Both the position numbers and the translations under genes were made by a program. A stretch of DNA of 55,260 bases from positions 1 through 55,260 of the forward strand of contig JANYKC010000062.1 in the NCBI GenBank assembly GCA_025358255.1. The letters run 5' to 3'. Positions 15,699 to 24,524 of this stretch are shown piece after piece (position 1 is the first letter of the stretch; each line of letters begins with the position of its first letter). Source of the stretch: Spirochaetaceae bacterium. GTDB taxonomy: Bacteria; Spirochaetota; Spirochaetia; Treponematales; Rectinemataceae. Below the pieces are notes generated by a model. The model ran no database searches. It was not told the DNA's origin and worked only from the letters and a program-made list of their open reading frames with translations.

Positions 15699-17171
15699 AT
15701 GGCGCGAAGTTACTTCTTCTATGACCTCGAGACCTTCGGCCTCGATCCCCGCTATGACCGGATCGCCCAGTTCGCCGGCCTCCGGACCGACGAGGACTTC
15801 GAACCGGTCGGCGAGCGGATCATCACGTATTGCGCTCCCGGCCTCGATTACCTGCCAAGCCCCTATGCCTGCCTGGTCCACGGCATCACCCCCCAGGCGG
15901 CCCGCGAAGCCGGCGTCACCGAGTACGAGCTGGCCCGCGTCATCCTCGCGCAGATGTCCGCCCCCGGCACGACGAGCCTCGGCTACAACTCGCTCCAGTT
16001 CGACGACGAGTTCGTCCGCAACCTCCTCTACCGCAATTTCCACGATCCCTACGCCCGCGAGTGGCAGAAGGGCAACAGCAGGTGGGACCTCCTTGACCTG
16101 ATGCGCGCGGCCCATGACCTCCGGCCCGAGGGCCTGGTCTGGCCGGCCGGCGAGGATGGGACGCCGATCGTGAAGCTCGAGTCCCTGGCCAAGGCCAACG
16201 GCGTGGACCAGGGCGCCGCGCACGACGCGATGCACGATGTCCTGGCGACGATCGGCCTGGCGCGCCTCCTGCGCGCCCGCCAGCCCAAGCTCTTCGACTG
16301 GTACCTTTCGCACCGCAGCCGGGACTCGTTGCGCCCCTTGGTCGACCTGGTCGCGCGCGAGCCCCTCGTCCACACCTCGGCGGCCTACACCTCCCCGAGG
16401 GGCTGCACGACCCTCATCGCGCCCATCGCGCTGGACCCGGAAAACCGCAACCAGCTCATTGCCCTGGACCTGCGCTTCGACCCAGCCGAGGTCCTGGACC
16501 TGGGCGTCGAGGAGCTGCGGCGCCGGGTCTTCACCAAGAGCGAGGAGCTCGATGCCCCACGGCTCCCCCTTTCCCGCCTCAGGCTCAACCGCTGCCCCTT
16601 CCTTGCCCCGAGGAACACGATGAGCGATGCCGCCGCCGAGCGCCTCGGGATAGACCTCGCCGCCTGCGAGGCCCACCTCGAGGTGATCAGGCGGGAGCCC
16701 GAGCTCATCCAGAAGCTGGTCTCCGTCTTCGAAGGGCCGCAGGCCTCGAACGACCTCCACGACCCCGACCTCCGCCTCTACGCGGACGGGTTCTTCCCCG
16801 ACGAGGACATCGCCCTTTTCGCGAAGATCCATGAAAGCCTTGACCGCTTGCCTCCTGCCGAGGCGAGGACAGTCCTGTACAAATTGCGCTTCCGCGACGA
16901 CCGTGCCGCCCAGATGCTCAGGCGGCTCTTTGCCCGGAACTTCCCGCAAACCCTCGGGGCCGACGAGGAGAGGCGCTGGAAAAGCTTCTGCGCGACACGC
17001 CTCCAGCTCCCGCCCTCCAACGAGGGCACTGACCTCGGGACCTTCGCCAAGATCATCGGCCAGAAGCTGGAGAACCCAGCCACGCCTTCCCGGGACCGCG
17101 GCATCCTCCTGGCTCTCCAGGCCTACAAGGCCGAGCTCGAGGAAGCGGTCATGGGCTACGCGGGCAAGTAG
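15699..17171 (+). CDS. sbcB: exodeoxyribonuclease I
   Basis: The 490-residue protein matches exonuclease I, a processive 3'-5' single-strand DNase used in recombination and mismatch repair. The DEDDh exonuclease motifs are clear: FFYDLETFGLDPRYDRI (Exo I, D and E), GYNSLQFDDEFVRN (Exo II), and AHDAMHDVLATIGLARLL (Exo III with the catalytic His and Asp). The SH3-like and C-terminal helical domains of ExoI follow (NRCPFLAPRNTMSD; LYKLRFRDDRAAQMLRRLFARNF). Length equals E. coli SbcB (475). No other recombination genes adjoin. Confidence 0.9.
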   Translation: MARSYFFYDLETFGLDPRYDRIAQFAGLRTDEDFEPVGERIITYCAPGLDYLPSPYACLVHGITPQAAREAGVTEYELARVILAQMSAPGTTSLGYNSLQFDDEFVRNLLYRNFHDPYAREWQKGNSRWDLLDLMRAAHDLRPEGLVWPAGEDGTPIVKLESLAKANGVDQGAAHDAMHDVLATIGLARLLRARQPKLFDWYLSHRSRDSLRPLVDLVAREPLVHTSAAYTSPRGCTTLIAPIALDPENRNQLIALDLRFDPAEVLDLGVEELRRRVFTKSEELDAPRLPLSRLRLNRCPFLAPRNTMSDAAAERLGIDLAACEAHLEVIRREPELIQKLVSVFEGPQASNDLHDPDLRLYADGFFPDEDIALFAKIHESLDRLPPAEARTVLYKLRFRDDRAAQMLRRLFARNFPQTLGADEERRWKSFCATRLQLPPSNEGTDLGTFAKIIGQKLENPATPSRDRGILLALQAYKAELEEAVMGYAGK

Positions 17172-17233
17172 GCGCAGGGCCTGCCCAAGGAGGGAAAGCG
17201 CACCGTCGTGCGAAACCGATACGGAGGTACCTG

Positions 17234-18037
17234 ATGGAATATCGCGTCTACCATGTCGACGCCTTCACCGACCGCCTGTTTTCCGGAAACCCGGCCTGCG
17301 TCGTCCCCCTCGAGCGCTGGCTTCCGGACGAGGTCCAGCTCCTGATCGCCGCGGAGAACGGCGTGGCCGAGACCGCCTTTTTCGTGGAGACCGCCAAGGG
17401 TTTCCACCTGCGCTGGTTCACGCCTGACCTCGAGATGGACCTCTGCGGCCACGCCACCCTCGCCACGGCCCATGTGATCTTCCGGGAGTTCGGCTTCAAG
17501 GGCGAAGAGCTCCGCTTCGGTTCCGCAAGCGGCGAGCTCCTCGTCCGCCGCTCGGGCGACTCCTATGTCCTCGATTTCCCCCGCCGTCCCCCCGTCCCTG
17601 CCGAGCTTCCGGCGGCGATCGCGCAATCCCTGGCCGTCCAGCCCATCGCCGTGTTCAAGTCCCGCGACTACCTCCTGGAATACCGCTCCGAAGAGGAAAT
17701 CCTGGGGCTGAGGCCCGACCGGACCATGATGGACCGCATCAACCTCGACCCGGGCGGCGTCATTGTCACGGCGCCGGGGAGGATGAGCGATTTCGTGTCG
17801 CGATTCTTCACTCCCCAGGCGACGATCTTCGAGGATCCAGTGACCGGTTCCGCGCATTGCAGCCTCGTGCCTTTCTGGTCGGAGCGCCTTGGGAAAAAGG
17901 GCTTGTCGGCCATCCAGCTTTCGGCGAGGCGGGGCTACCTGGAATGCCGTGACGAGGGCGACCGCGTGAGCATCGCCGGCAAGGCCGTCACCTACAGCAG
18001 GGGCAACTTCCGGATAGAGGCGGGGAGCGGCGGATGA
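17234..18037 (+). CDS. PhzF family isomerase/epimerase
   Basis: The 267-residue protein starts at an ATG preceded by GGAGG. The opening YRVYHVDAFTDRLFSGNPACVV is the PhzF signature, with a conserved Glu (ENGVAETAFF) in the catalytic position of DAP-epimerase-like folds. RWFTPDLEMDLCGHATLATAHV and DPVTGSAHCSLVPFW complete the two half-domains. PhzF proteins act in phenazine synthesis or, more often, as unassigned isomerases; no phenazine genes occur here. The stop overlaps the next gene by four bases. Confidence 0.85.
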   Translation: MEYRVYHVDAFTDRLFSGNPACVVPLERWLPDEVQLLIAAENGVAETAFFVETAKGFHLRWFTPDLEMDLCGHATLATAHVIFREFGFKGEELRFGSASGELLVRRSGDSYVLDFPRRPPVPAELPAAIAQSLAVQPIAVFKSRDYLLEYRSEEEILGLRPDRTMMDRINLDPGGVIVTAPGRMSDFVSRFFTPQATIFEDPVTGSAHCSLVPFWSERLGKKGLSAIQLSARRGYLECRDEGDRVSIAGKAVTYSRGNFRIEAGSGG

Positions 18038-18876
18038 TGGCGGCATTTGCCGCCTTGCGCGACCGCGACCTGGCTGGCGAGGGCATCGTCATCGCCGAGG
18101 GTCGGCTGCTTTCGGAGCGCCTCCTTGCCGCCTGCGCGAGCGCCTCCCCCCCGGCAGGCTTCAAGGCGCTGGGCGTGACCTGCGTGGCCAGCCTTGCGCC
18201 GCTTTTCCAGGAAGCCACAGCCGGCCTTTGCCCCCTGGAGATCCTGAGCGAAGGCGAGATCGCAGGGCTCGCGGGTTTTCCCTTCCACCGGGGTGTCATC
18301 GCCGCCGCGCGCCGACCGGCCTTGGCGGAATTCGACGCCTCCGATTTCGCTTGCCGCCCGGAGGGAGCGGGTCCCTCGCGCATCCTCGTCCTCCCCGCCA
18401 CCAAGGACCCCGAGAACCTGGGATCCATGCTGCGGAGCGCGGCGGCCCTTGGCTACGGGGCCATCCTTGTGGGCCCGGACACCTGCGACCACCTTTGCCG
18501 AAGGGTGGTCCGCGTCTCGATGGGGGCCGTTTTTTCCCTTCCCGTTTTCGCCCTTGGCAACCCGTCGGGGCTGGAGGCCTTGCGCGCCTGCGGCTATGCG
18601 CTCGCCGCCGCCGTGCTCGATCCGCAAGCGCGGGACCTGAGGGACTGGCTTCCGCCACCGCGGCTGGGGCTCCTCATCGGCAACGAATTCGAGGGCTTGG
18701 GAGCGCCATGGCTAGGTCCCGACGTGGAAAGGCTCACCATCCCGATGTCCGGCGGCGCCGATTCCCTCAATGCCGCTTCCGCCGCCGCGATCTTCCTCTG
18801 GGCCTCGCGGTCTTCGGCAGGCAAGCCAGATGCCGGACGCGCGGAAATTCTTGCGCCGGAGCCGGGGATGCCTTAG
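18034..18876 (+). CDS. SpoU/TrmH-family RNA 2'-O-methyltransferase
   Basis: The 280-residue product has the knotted SPOUT domain at the C-terminal half: motif 1 NLGSMLRSAAALGYGAILVG, motif 2 LLIGNEFEGL, and motif 3 LTIPMSGGADSLNAASAAAI, which form the SAM site and carry the catalytic Arg. The N-terminal 110 residues are a substrate-binding domain of the L30e-like type. It methylates ribose in tRNA or rRNA; which one is unknown. It is translationally coupled to PhzF. Confidence 0.85.
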   Translation: MMAAFAALRDRDLAGEGIVIAEGRLLSERLLAACASASPPAGFKALGVTCVASLAPLFQEATAGLCPLEILSEGEIAGLAGFPFHRGVIAAARRPALAEFDASDFACRPEGAGPSRILVLPATKDPENLGSMLRSAAALGYGAILVGPDTCDHLCRRVVRVSMGAVFSLPVFALGNPSGLEALRACGYALAAAVLDPQARDLRDWLPPPRLGLLIGNEFEGLGAPWLGPDVERLTIPMSGGADSLNAASAAAIFLWASRSSAGKPDAGRAEILAPEPGMP

Positions 18877-18885
18877 AGTAGCGAT

Positions 18886-19539
18886 ATGGATGCATCGGCG
18901 CAGAAGGTTTTCGAGGCAGGTGACACGATCTTCCGCGAGGGCGAAGTGGGCGACCGAATGTACATCCTCCTCAACGGGGCGGTCGAGCTCAGGGTCAAGC
19001 TGGACAAGGGCGAGGCCGTGATCAAGGTCGTCGATACCCCCAATGACTTCTTCGGCGAGATGGCCCTCCTGGATGACCGCCCCCGGTCGGCCACGGCCAT
19101 CGCCGAAAAAAGGAGCATTGTCCTCCTCGTGGACGGGCCGACCTTCGAGTCCATGATCCTCCAGAACGGCAAGTTCGCCCTCAAGATCATCAAGGTCCTC
19201 GCTGAGCGCATCCGTCGCTCCAACGACGCGGTCTCGGAACTCATCGAGACCATACCGAAGGAGAGGATAGCCAGGGGCATGGTGGACTATGCCGTGAAGT
19301 TCGGCGAGAAGATCCATGACGGGAGCTACAAGGTCGGGATCGAGCAGATGCTGCGCTGGATCAACCAGCACCTCGGCATGCCCATCGATGAGCTCCAGGA
19401 GGCCGTCCTCCGCTTCATCAAGGGCGAACGCATCGTCTACGCGGCCACGAGCGCCAAGACCAGGGAGCATGTCCTCCTTTCCCCTGACTTCATCAAGGAA
19501 AACGACCGGCGCAGCGACCAGGCATCACGCGGCGCTTGA
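18886..19539 (+). CDS. cyclic nucleotide-binding domain protein (Crp-like, no obvious HTH)
   Basis: The 217-residue protein has a cNMP-binding beta-barrel at residues 8-115: IFREGEVGDRMYILLNGAVEL, then FFGEMALLDDRPRSATAIAE, which contains the phosphate-binding cassette with the Glu and Arg in the right places (GEMALLDDRPRSATA). The C-terminal 90 residues are helical (MLRWINQHLGMPIDELQEAVLRF) and may form a degenerate winged helix, since a Crp HTH would lie here. It is likely a ligand-responsive regulator. The start lies nine bases after the methyltransferase stop. Confidence 0.8.
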   Translation: MDASAQKVFEAGDTIFREGEVGDRMYILLNGAVELRVKLDKGEAVIKVVDTPNDFFGEMALLDDRPRSATAIAEKRSIVLLVDGPTFESMILQNGKFALKIIKVLAERIRRSNDAVSELIETIPKERIARGMVDYAVKFGEKIHDGSYKVGIEQMLRWINQHLGMPIDELQEAVLRFIKGERIVYAATSAKTREHVLLSPDFIKENDRRSDQASRGA

Positions 19540-19710
19540 CAGGAGCGCTGCCGATGGGTGATGATTCTATCCATCATGACATGTAGGCCGCTTCAGCCCT
19601 GCGTCTTCAAAATCCGCTACCTCTACTCCTATTGATGCGGCGCGTCGGGCGCCGCAGGCCAATCCCCCGATAGACCCGATCTTCCTACCACGCCAAGCAG
19701 GAGTAGTCCA

Positions 19711-20325
19711 ATGAGTATATCCACAATGCAATGCCAAGACGGCGTACGCGCCTCCCAAAGCGGTCCCCGGTCGATAGGGACAGAAAAAAGGCTAGCTGCC
19801 CTTCGCGCCGCCTCCTTCAGCCTTGCCTCCCTTCCAAAAAGCGCCATTTCCCTGGATCTTACCCAAAGGCCCATCCCCGGTGACCGTCGGACCGGGAGCG
19901 GATCCCAGCTTCTCTCCTTCCTTTCCGAGGCGGGACTTCCCCTCCCTCCCTTGGCGGGGCAGGAGGGGGAATGGGGAGGCGAGGGCGAATGGGGAGGCGA
20001 GGGCGAAGTCCTTTGCCTTATCGATGCCGCCTCGCTCCCAGGCATGCAGGCGCCTCGTGCCACGGCAGGGCTCTCGCTGGGAATGGCCTTTTACCTCATT
20101 TCGGGGACACGCGCCTTTGCCTATGGAAGGCAGGCGGGGAGCTTCCCGTTCCTGGGACTTCTGGAGCCGGGCCGGGGTCTCCCTTTGGCGGCCTGCCGCT
20201 TCATCGAGGACCGCTTCGCCTGGCTGGCGGCCAATGCGGTCTTGATCGGCGGGGAATCTCCCCAGGAAGCCAGGATCTGGACGCGTCGCCTTGCTTCCGC
20301 TTTCAGGGCCGATTACGGCGCCTGA
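19711..20325 (+). CDS. hypothetical protein with tandem GEGEWG repeats
   Basis: A 204-residue frame with typical high-GC codon use. It has an unremarkable N-terminus (the start ATG at 19711 is weak), a short repeated stretch EGEWGGEGEWGGEGE near 86-100 encoded by an 18-bp tandem duplication, then a soluble C-terminal domain (AGLSLGMAFYLISGTRAFAYG, ARIWTRRLASAFRADYG). No family was recognised. It precedes the radical SAM gene on the same strand. The 171 bases upstream (19540-19710) contain only a short GC hairpin (GCGGCGC/GCGCCGC). Confidence 0.5.
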   Translation: MSISTMQCQDGVRASQSGPRSIGTEKRLAALRAASFSLASLPKSAISLDLTQRPIPGDRRTGSGSQLLSFLSEAGLPLPPLAGQEGEWGGEGEWGGEGEVLCLIDAASLPGMQAPRATAGLSLGMAFYLISGTRAFAYGRQAGSFPFLGLLEPGRGLPLAACRFIEDRFAWLAANAVLIGGESPQEARIWTRRLASAFRADYGA

Positions 20326-20332
20326 GGACTGA

Positions 20333-20358
20333 CCCTGGGAGGCTTCCGCCTCCCAGGG
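20333..20358. terminator. strong 11-bp hairpin between genes
   Basis: CCCTGGGAGGC (20333-20343), loop TTCC, GCCTCCCAGGG (20348-20358): a perfect, very stable stem eight bases after the stop of the hypothetical gene and 38 bases before the radical SAM start. No T-run follows, so it may be an RNA-stabilising or attenuating hairpin rather than a full terminator. Confidence 0.5.
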
Positions 20359-20395
20359 CTTGCATCCGGCAGGGAGTGGGCAGCACTATCGAGCC

Positions 20396-22174
20396 ATGCA
20401 TCGCCTCGTCCTTGCCGCAATACAGGTGGAAAATTCCCCGCAGGCCTTGGCCCTCGGCGCGGCTTCGGTGGCCGCGGCCGTCGCGCGTTCACGCGGCGGC
20501 TCCGTGGAAGTGGAGCTGGTCGAGGACTTGCCCGCAGCGACGAAAAAGCCCATCGCCCAGGCTTCGGCGGACCTCGTGGAGAGGGTCATGGCCTGGCGGC
20601 CGGATTGGCTGGGCCTTTCAGTCTATTCATGGAACCGGGCCGCCATGCTCGAGTTGGCAAGGCGCTGCCGCGAGCTGGACCCGCGCCTGGTCATTTTCGC
20701 AGGCGGGCCCGAGGCCACGGCGGATCCCGCAGGCCTCCTTTCCGCAGGGGCCATCGATCTTGCCCTGCGCGGAGAGGGCGAATCGCTCACGCTGAGGGTC
20801 CTCGATGCCCTGGTCTCCCATCCGGCGGGGAAGGGCGAGGCGAGGCTCACGGCCCCTGCGCTCTATGCGCTATCCGCGATGGCAGGCATCGCCTTGCCAG
20901 GCGTCGCCTTGCCAGGCATCGCCTTGCCAGGCGTCGCCTTGCCAGGCGTCGCCTTGCCAGGCGAAGCTCCCTCGGCCCTGGCGCCCCTCGAGGACCTTGC
21001 CAGCCTGCCTTCGCCCTGGCTTGAAAGGACCATCGCCCCGAGGTCCGGCGGCGTCCTCTGGGAATTGGCCCGCGGTTGCCCCTATCGGTGCGCCTACTGC
21101 TACGAGGGCAAGGGAGAACGCGGCACCAGGCGGATTCCCAAGGCCCGCATGGAGGCGGAGCTGGACGAATTCCTCCGCCTCGGCGTGGGACAGGTCTTTG
21201 TCCTGGATCCGACCTTCGATGCCGACCGCGCGGGAGCGAAGGAAATCCTGGATCTCCTCGCCGGAAAGGCGCCTGGGATCCATTGGAAGTTCGAGATCCG
21301 CGCCGAGCTCGTGGATCGGCAACTCGCCGCTAAATTCGCGGCGATTCCCTCATCCCTCCAGGTGGGGCTCCAGAGCGCCGATCCCGCGGTATCGGCGGCC
21401 TGCGGCCGTCCCCTGGACCTCAAGGCTTTCTCGCGGGGCATCGGCTTCCTCAACGGCGCGGGCGCGGTTTTCGGCATCGACCTGATCTACGGCCTGCCCC
21501 TGGATAGCCTGGAGGGCTTCTGCCGCAGCCTGGACTATGCCCTCGGTTTCCAGCCCAACCACCTGGATGTCTTTCCCCTCTCCCTCCTCCCCGGGACCGA
21601 ACTCGCCGGACGGGCCGCCGAGTTCGGCCTGGTGGCCGAGCCCAGCGCTCCCTACCAAGTGCTCTCGTCGCCGGGCTTTCCCGCGGAGGCGATGGCCGAG
21701 GCTGCCCGCATCTCCAAGGCCTGCGACTATTTCTACAGCCGGGGGAGGGCGGTCTCCTGGTTCCTCCAGATCCTCAAGCCCCTCCGTCAGAGGCCTTCGA
21801 CCTTCCTCACGCATTTCGCCGAGTCCTTGCCCCCGGCCGCCCCCTCAGGGAGTCGCGAGATCGAGGCGGTGCAGCTGGACTTCATCGAAAGGCAGTACAA
21901 GGCGAAGGGGCTTTTCGCCCTCCTGCCCGCCGCACGGGACATCATCCGTTTCAACGCAGCCTGGGGTCGTGCCCTCGCCGAAGGGGAGGAAAGCGATTTC
22001 GACCTCGTCTACGATCCCGAGGATGTCCTTGGTCCATCTGCCCTGAGCCTCGCCGACTTCGCGGGCAGGGCAGTGATGAGGCTCGGGCGTTGGCGCGTTG
22101 TCCCGAGTCGTTCTGGCCCGAAGCTTCGGCGCAGCGGGACGGGAAGCGGTACCGGTCCATGGCAGGGGCGTTGA
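20396..22174 (+). CDS. B12-binding-type radical SAM protein
   Basis: The 592-residue product has an N-terminal cobalamin-binding-like Rossmann domain (residues 1-150, WLGLSVYSWNRAAMLELARR, VIFAGGPEATADP) and a radical SAM domain whose cluster motif is CPYRCAYCYEG near 228. Further core elements are SLQVGLQSADP and GIDLIYGLPLDSLEGF. The C-terminal part is variable. The family catalyses radical methylations and related reactions; the substrate is unknown. The linker carries five tandem copies of a pentapeptide (ALPGV/I). I chose the ATG at 20396 at MHRLVLAAIQVE; no strong ribosome binding site is visible. Confidence 0.8.
   Translation: MHRLVLAAIQVENSPQALALGAASVAAAVARSRGGSVEVELVEDLPAATKKPIAQASADLVERVMAWRPDWLGLSVYSWNRAAMLELARRCRELDPRLVIFAGGPEATADPAGLLSAGAIDLALRGEGESLTLRVLDALVSHPAGKGEARLTAPALYALSAMAGIALPGVALPGIALPGVALPGVALPGEAPSALAPLEDLASLPSPWLERTIAPRSGGVLWELARGCPYRCAYCYEGKGERGTRRIPKARMEAELDEFLRLGVGQVFVLDPTFDADRAGAKEILDLLAGKAPGIHWKFEIRAELVDRQLAAKFAAIPSSLQVGLQSADPAVSAACGRPLDLKAFSRGIGFLNGAGAVFGIDLIYGLPLDSLEGFCRSLDYALGFQPNHLDVFPLSLLPGTELAGRAAEFGLVAEPSAPYQVLSSPGFPAEAMAEAARISKACDYFYSRGRAVSWFLQILKPLRQRPSTFLTHFAESLPPAAPSGSREIEAVQLDFIERQYKAKGLFALLPAARDIIRFNAAWGRALAEGEESDFDLVYDPEDVLGPSALSLADFAGRAVMRLGRWRVVPSRSGPKLRRSGTGSGTGPWQGR
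20885..20959 (+). repeat. 15-bp coding tandem repeat, five copies
   Basis: GGCATCGCCTTGCCA and GGCGTCGCCTTGCCA units in exact tandem encode GIALP/GVALP repeats in the linker between the cobalamin-like and radical SAM domains. Copy number changes would keep the frame. Confidence 0.9.
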
Positions 22175-22287
22175 TCCGCGCCGGACGCGCTTGGCGATCC
22201 GTAGCCAAGGGGCAGCGGTCACCAACTCGGGGAAGATTGCCTTCGCGGCCTTGCGGCGCTACAATGCACGGATGGAGGGCCTTTGAC

Positions 22288-24105
22288 ATGGCGAGCGAAA
22301 AGGTTCCAGCGGAAGGCATATCTCACCGATCTTCCGATTTTTTTGCCCGCAAGCTCAAGGAACTCGACGCGATAAACCGCGTTGGCGCTGCCATCGGCTC
22401 TTCCCTCGATGTGGATTCGCTGTGCGCCCTGGTCGGAGAGAACCTCCTCCAGATTTTCGACACCGGTATAGTCTTTGTCGCCCTCTATGACGCGGAAGCA
22501 GGCCTGATCCGGACGCCCTTCCTTTCCATGGATGGCGTCGCAAGGTCCTATCCACCCTTCCGCTATGGCCAGGGCCTGACCTCCCGGGTCATCAAGGCTA
22601 GGAAGCCGCTCTACCTGGCGACCGCCGCCGCGAACCACGAAGCGCGGGAATACGCCGTGCACCGGACCGACAAGCCGAACAAGAGCTGGCTTGGAGTTCC
22701 CATGATGTCGGGCAACGAGGTCGTCGGGGTCCTTTCCGTCCAGTCCTTCGAAATCGAGGACGCTTTTTCCGGTGACGACATACGACTCCTGTCCACCTTG
22801 GCTTCCTCCATCGGGGCAAGGGTCCAGGGAGCCCTCCTTTTCGAGGCGGTGAGCCGCAGGGCCGAGGAGGCCGCGGCCGTCGCCGAGGCAGGACTCTGGA
22901 TCTCCCAGAGCCTTGACCTGGACACCGTCCTCGGCCGCATCTCCGAGCGTGCCGGTGACCTCCTCACCAAGAGCCTCTCGGCTGTCTTCCTCCTTGAAGG
23001 CCCTTCCCTCAAGCCGGTCGCCGCGAACGGTCCCATGGCAAGCCTGGTGGGGCGGGACCCCATCCCCGTGAGCGAGGGCATCCTGGGCCGAGCCGTGCGC
23101 TGCGGCAAGGCCGAGATCGTCAACGATACCTTCACCGATCCCGATTCGGTCCGAATCCCGGGCTCCCCTCCGGATGAAGTGGGGGAAAAGCTCATGGTCG
23201 CCCCCCTCATGCGCGGGAAGGCCGTCATCGGAGCCATGGCGATCTGGCGGGAAGCCCGCGAGCCTTTGTTCCGGAAGGCCGACCTTGACTTCCTCATTTC
23301 CTTGGCGCGCCAGGCGGAGGTCGCCATCCAGAACGCCCAGCTCCATCTGGGCGTGAAGGAGGCAAACCGGCTCAAGTCGCGCTTCCTCGCATCCATGTCC
23401 CACGAGCTGCGCACCCCCCTCAATTCCATCATCAATTTCGCCTGGCTCCTCCTCCAGGGGAGCGAGGGGCCATTGAAGCCCGGGCAAGCCGACCTGCTTT
23501 CCCGCATCGAGGACGCCGGAGAGAATCTTCTCGGCCTCATCAACGATGTGCTGGACCTCTCCAAGATCGAGTCGGGACGCATGGAGCTCCGCTTCGAGGA
23601 GCTTGATTTCGTCGAGCTGGCCGAAAGCGTCCTCCTGACGACGGCGGGACTAGTCCACGGCAGGCCGATAGAGCTGGCGCGGGATTTTCCGGCCGGCCTT
23701 CCGCACCTCGTGGCCGATCGCGTCCGGTTGCGGCAGGTCCTCCTCAATCTCCTTTCGAACGCGGCCAAGTTCACCGAAAAAGGCAGCATCACGCTCGGGG
23801 CCAAGGCGGAAGGCGGAACGTTCGTCATCCGGGTCGAGGACACGGGCATCGGCATGGCGGTCGCGGACATCCCCCGCGCATTCGAAGAGTTCGTCCAGCT
23901 CGATGACGCGGCCAACCGCGGCGCGGGCGGGACGGGTCTTGGCCTTCCGCTGGCCCGGGATATCGCAGAGCTCCACGGCGGAAGCCTCGAAGCCGAATCC
24001 ACCGAGGGCGTCGGCTCATGTTTCGTGGTCACCCTCCCTTTGGGCGGCCCGGATTCCCTCGCCGTGGAAGCCCCTAACTCGTCCATCGAAGGTGGCTGCC
24101 CATGA
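22288..24105 (+). CDS. soluble histidine kinase with two GAF domains
   Basis: The 605-residue kinase starts at ATG 22288 after GGAGGG. GAF 1 spans about 20-185 (LKELDAINRVGAAIGSSLDVDSL), GAF 2 about 195-355 (AEAGLWISQSLDLDTVLGRI). HisKA follows with SMSHELRTPLNSI (phospho-His near 372), then HATPase: LLNLLSNAAKFTEKG (N-box), VEDTGIGMA (D-box), GTGLGLPLARDIAELHGG (G-box). No membrane helix is visible. Its stop overlaps the next gene, a lone receiver domain, by four bases, so the two form a phosphorelay pair. The frame runs further upstream, but codons before 22288 look non-coding. Confidence 0.9.
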   Translation: MASEKVPAEGISHRSSDFFARKLKELDAINRVGAAIGSSLDVDSLCALVGENLLQIFDTGIVFVALYDAEAGLIRTPFLSMDGVARSYPPFRYGQGLTSRVIKARKPLYLATAAANHEAREYAVHRTDKPNKSWLGVPMMSGNEVVGVLSVQSFEIEDAFSGDDIRLLSTLASSIGARVQGALLFEAVSRRAEEAAAVAEAGLWISQSLDLDTVLGRISERAGDLLTKSLSAVFLLEGPSLKPVAANGPMASLVGRDPIPVSEGILGRAVRCGKAEIVNDTFTDPDSVRIPGSPPDEVGEKLMVAPLMRGKAVIGAMAIWREAREPLFRKADLDFLISLARQAEVAIQNAQLHLGVKEANRLKSRFLASMSHELRTPLNSIINFAWLLLQGSEGPLKPGQADLLSRIEDAGENLLGLINDVLDLSKIESGRMELRFEELDFVELAESVLLTTAGLVHGRPIELARDFPAGLPHLVADRVRLRQVLLNLLSNAAKFTEKGSITLGAKAEGGTFVIRVEDTGIGMAVADIPRAFEEFVQLDDAANRGAGGTGLGLPLARDIAELHGGSLEAESTEGVGSCFVVTLPLGGPDSLAVEAPNSSIEGGCP

Positions 24106-24524
24106 AAGGACCCCTGCCCGGAAAGAACGAAGTGCGTGTCCTCATCGTGGAGGACGACGAAAACAACAGGATTGTTATCTCCAGGCTGTTGCGCCTTTCA
24201 TGTGTGGATACCTCGCGCATCGTCGAGTCCGCCGGGGATCCCTCCGCCCTCCTGGCCGAGGGCGGCAGCGCGGTCGACGTGGTGTTCCTGGATCTCCAGA
24301 TGCCGAAAAAAGACGGCTTCAGGGTCCTCCAGGAACTGAGGGCTAATCCCGCGACCGCCGGCCTCACGGTCATCGCGCTTACGGCCAATGTCATGCGCCA
24401 GGACGTCGAGCGCTGCCGCGCCGCGGGCTTTGACGGTTTCATCGGGAAGCCGATCGACGGGAAGCGTTTCGGCGAGATGTTCGGCCGCATCCTCGCCGGG
24501 GAGGCTGTGTGGACCGTCGTCTAG
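24102..24524 (+). CDS. single-domain response regulator
   Basis: A 140-residue receiver domain (CheY-like) with the acidic pair in LIVEDDENN, the phosphorylation Asp in VVFLDLQMPKKDGF, the switch Thr in ALTANVM and the Lys in GKPID. It has no output domain, so it passes phosphate on or controls a partner by contact. The partner is probably the adjacent HD-GYP protein, whose start overlaps this gene by 16 bases. Confidence 0.9.
   Translation: MKGPLPGKNEVRVLIVEDDENNRIVISRLLRLSCVDTSRIVESAGDPSALLAEGGSAVDVVFLDLQMPKKDGFRVLQELRANPATAGLTVIALTANVMRQDVERCRAAGFDGFIGKPIDGKRFGEMFGRILAGEAVWTVV

Noticed and set aside
15225..16949. A 574-codon minus-strand open frame opposite exonuclease I
   Set aside because: Only its last 132 codons (15225-15623) look like a protein and have a ribosome site. 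The rest is the complement of sbcB, open because of high GC and codon bias.
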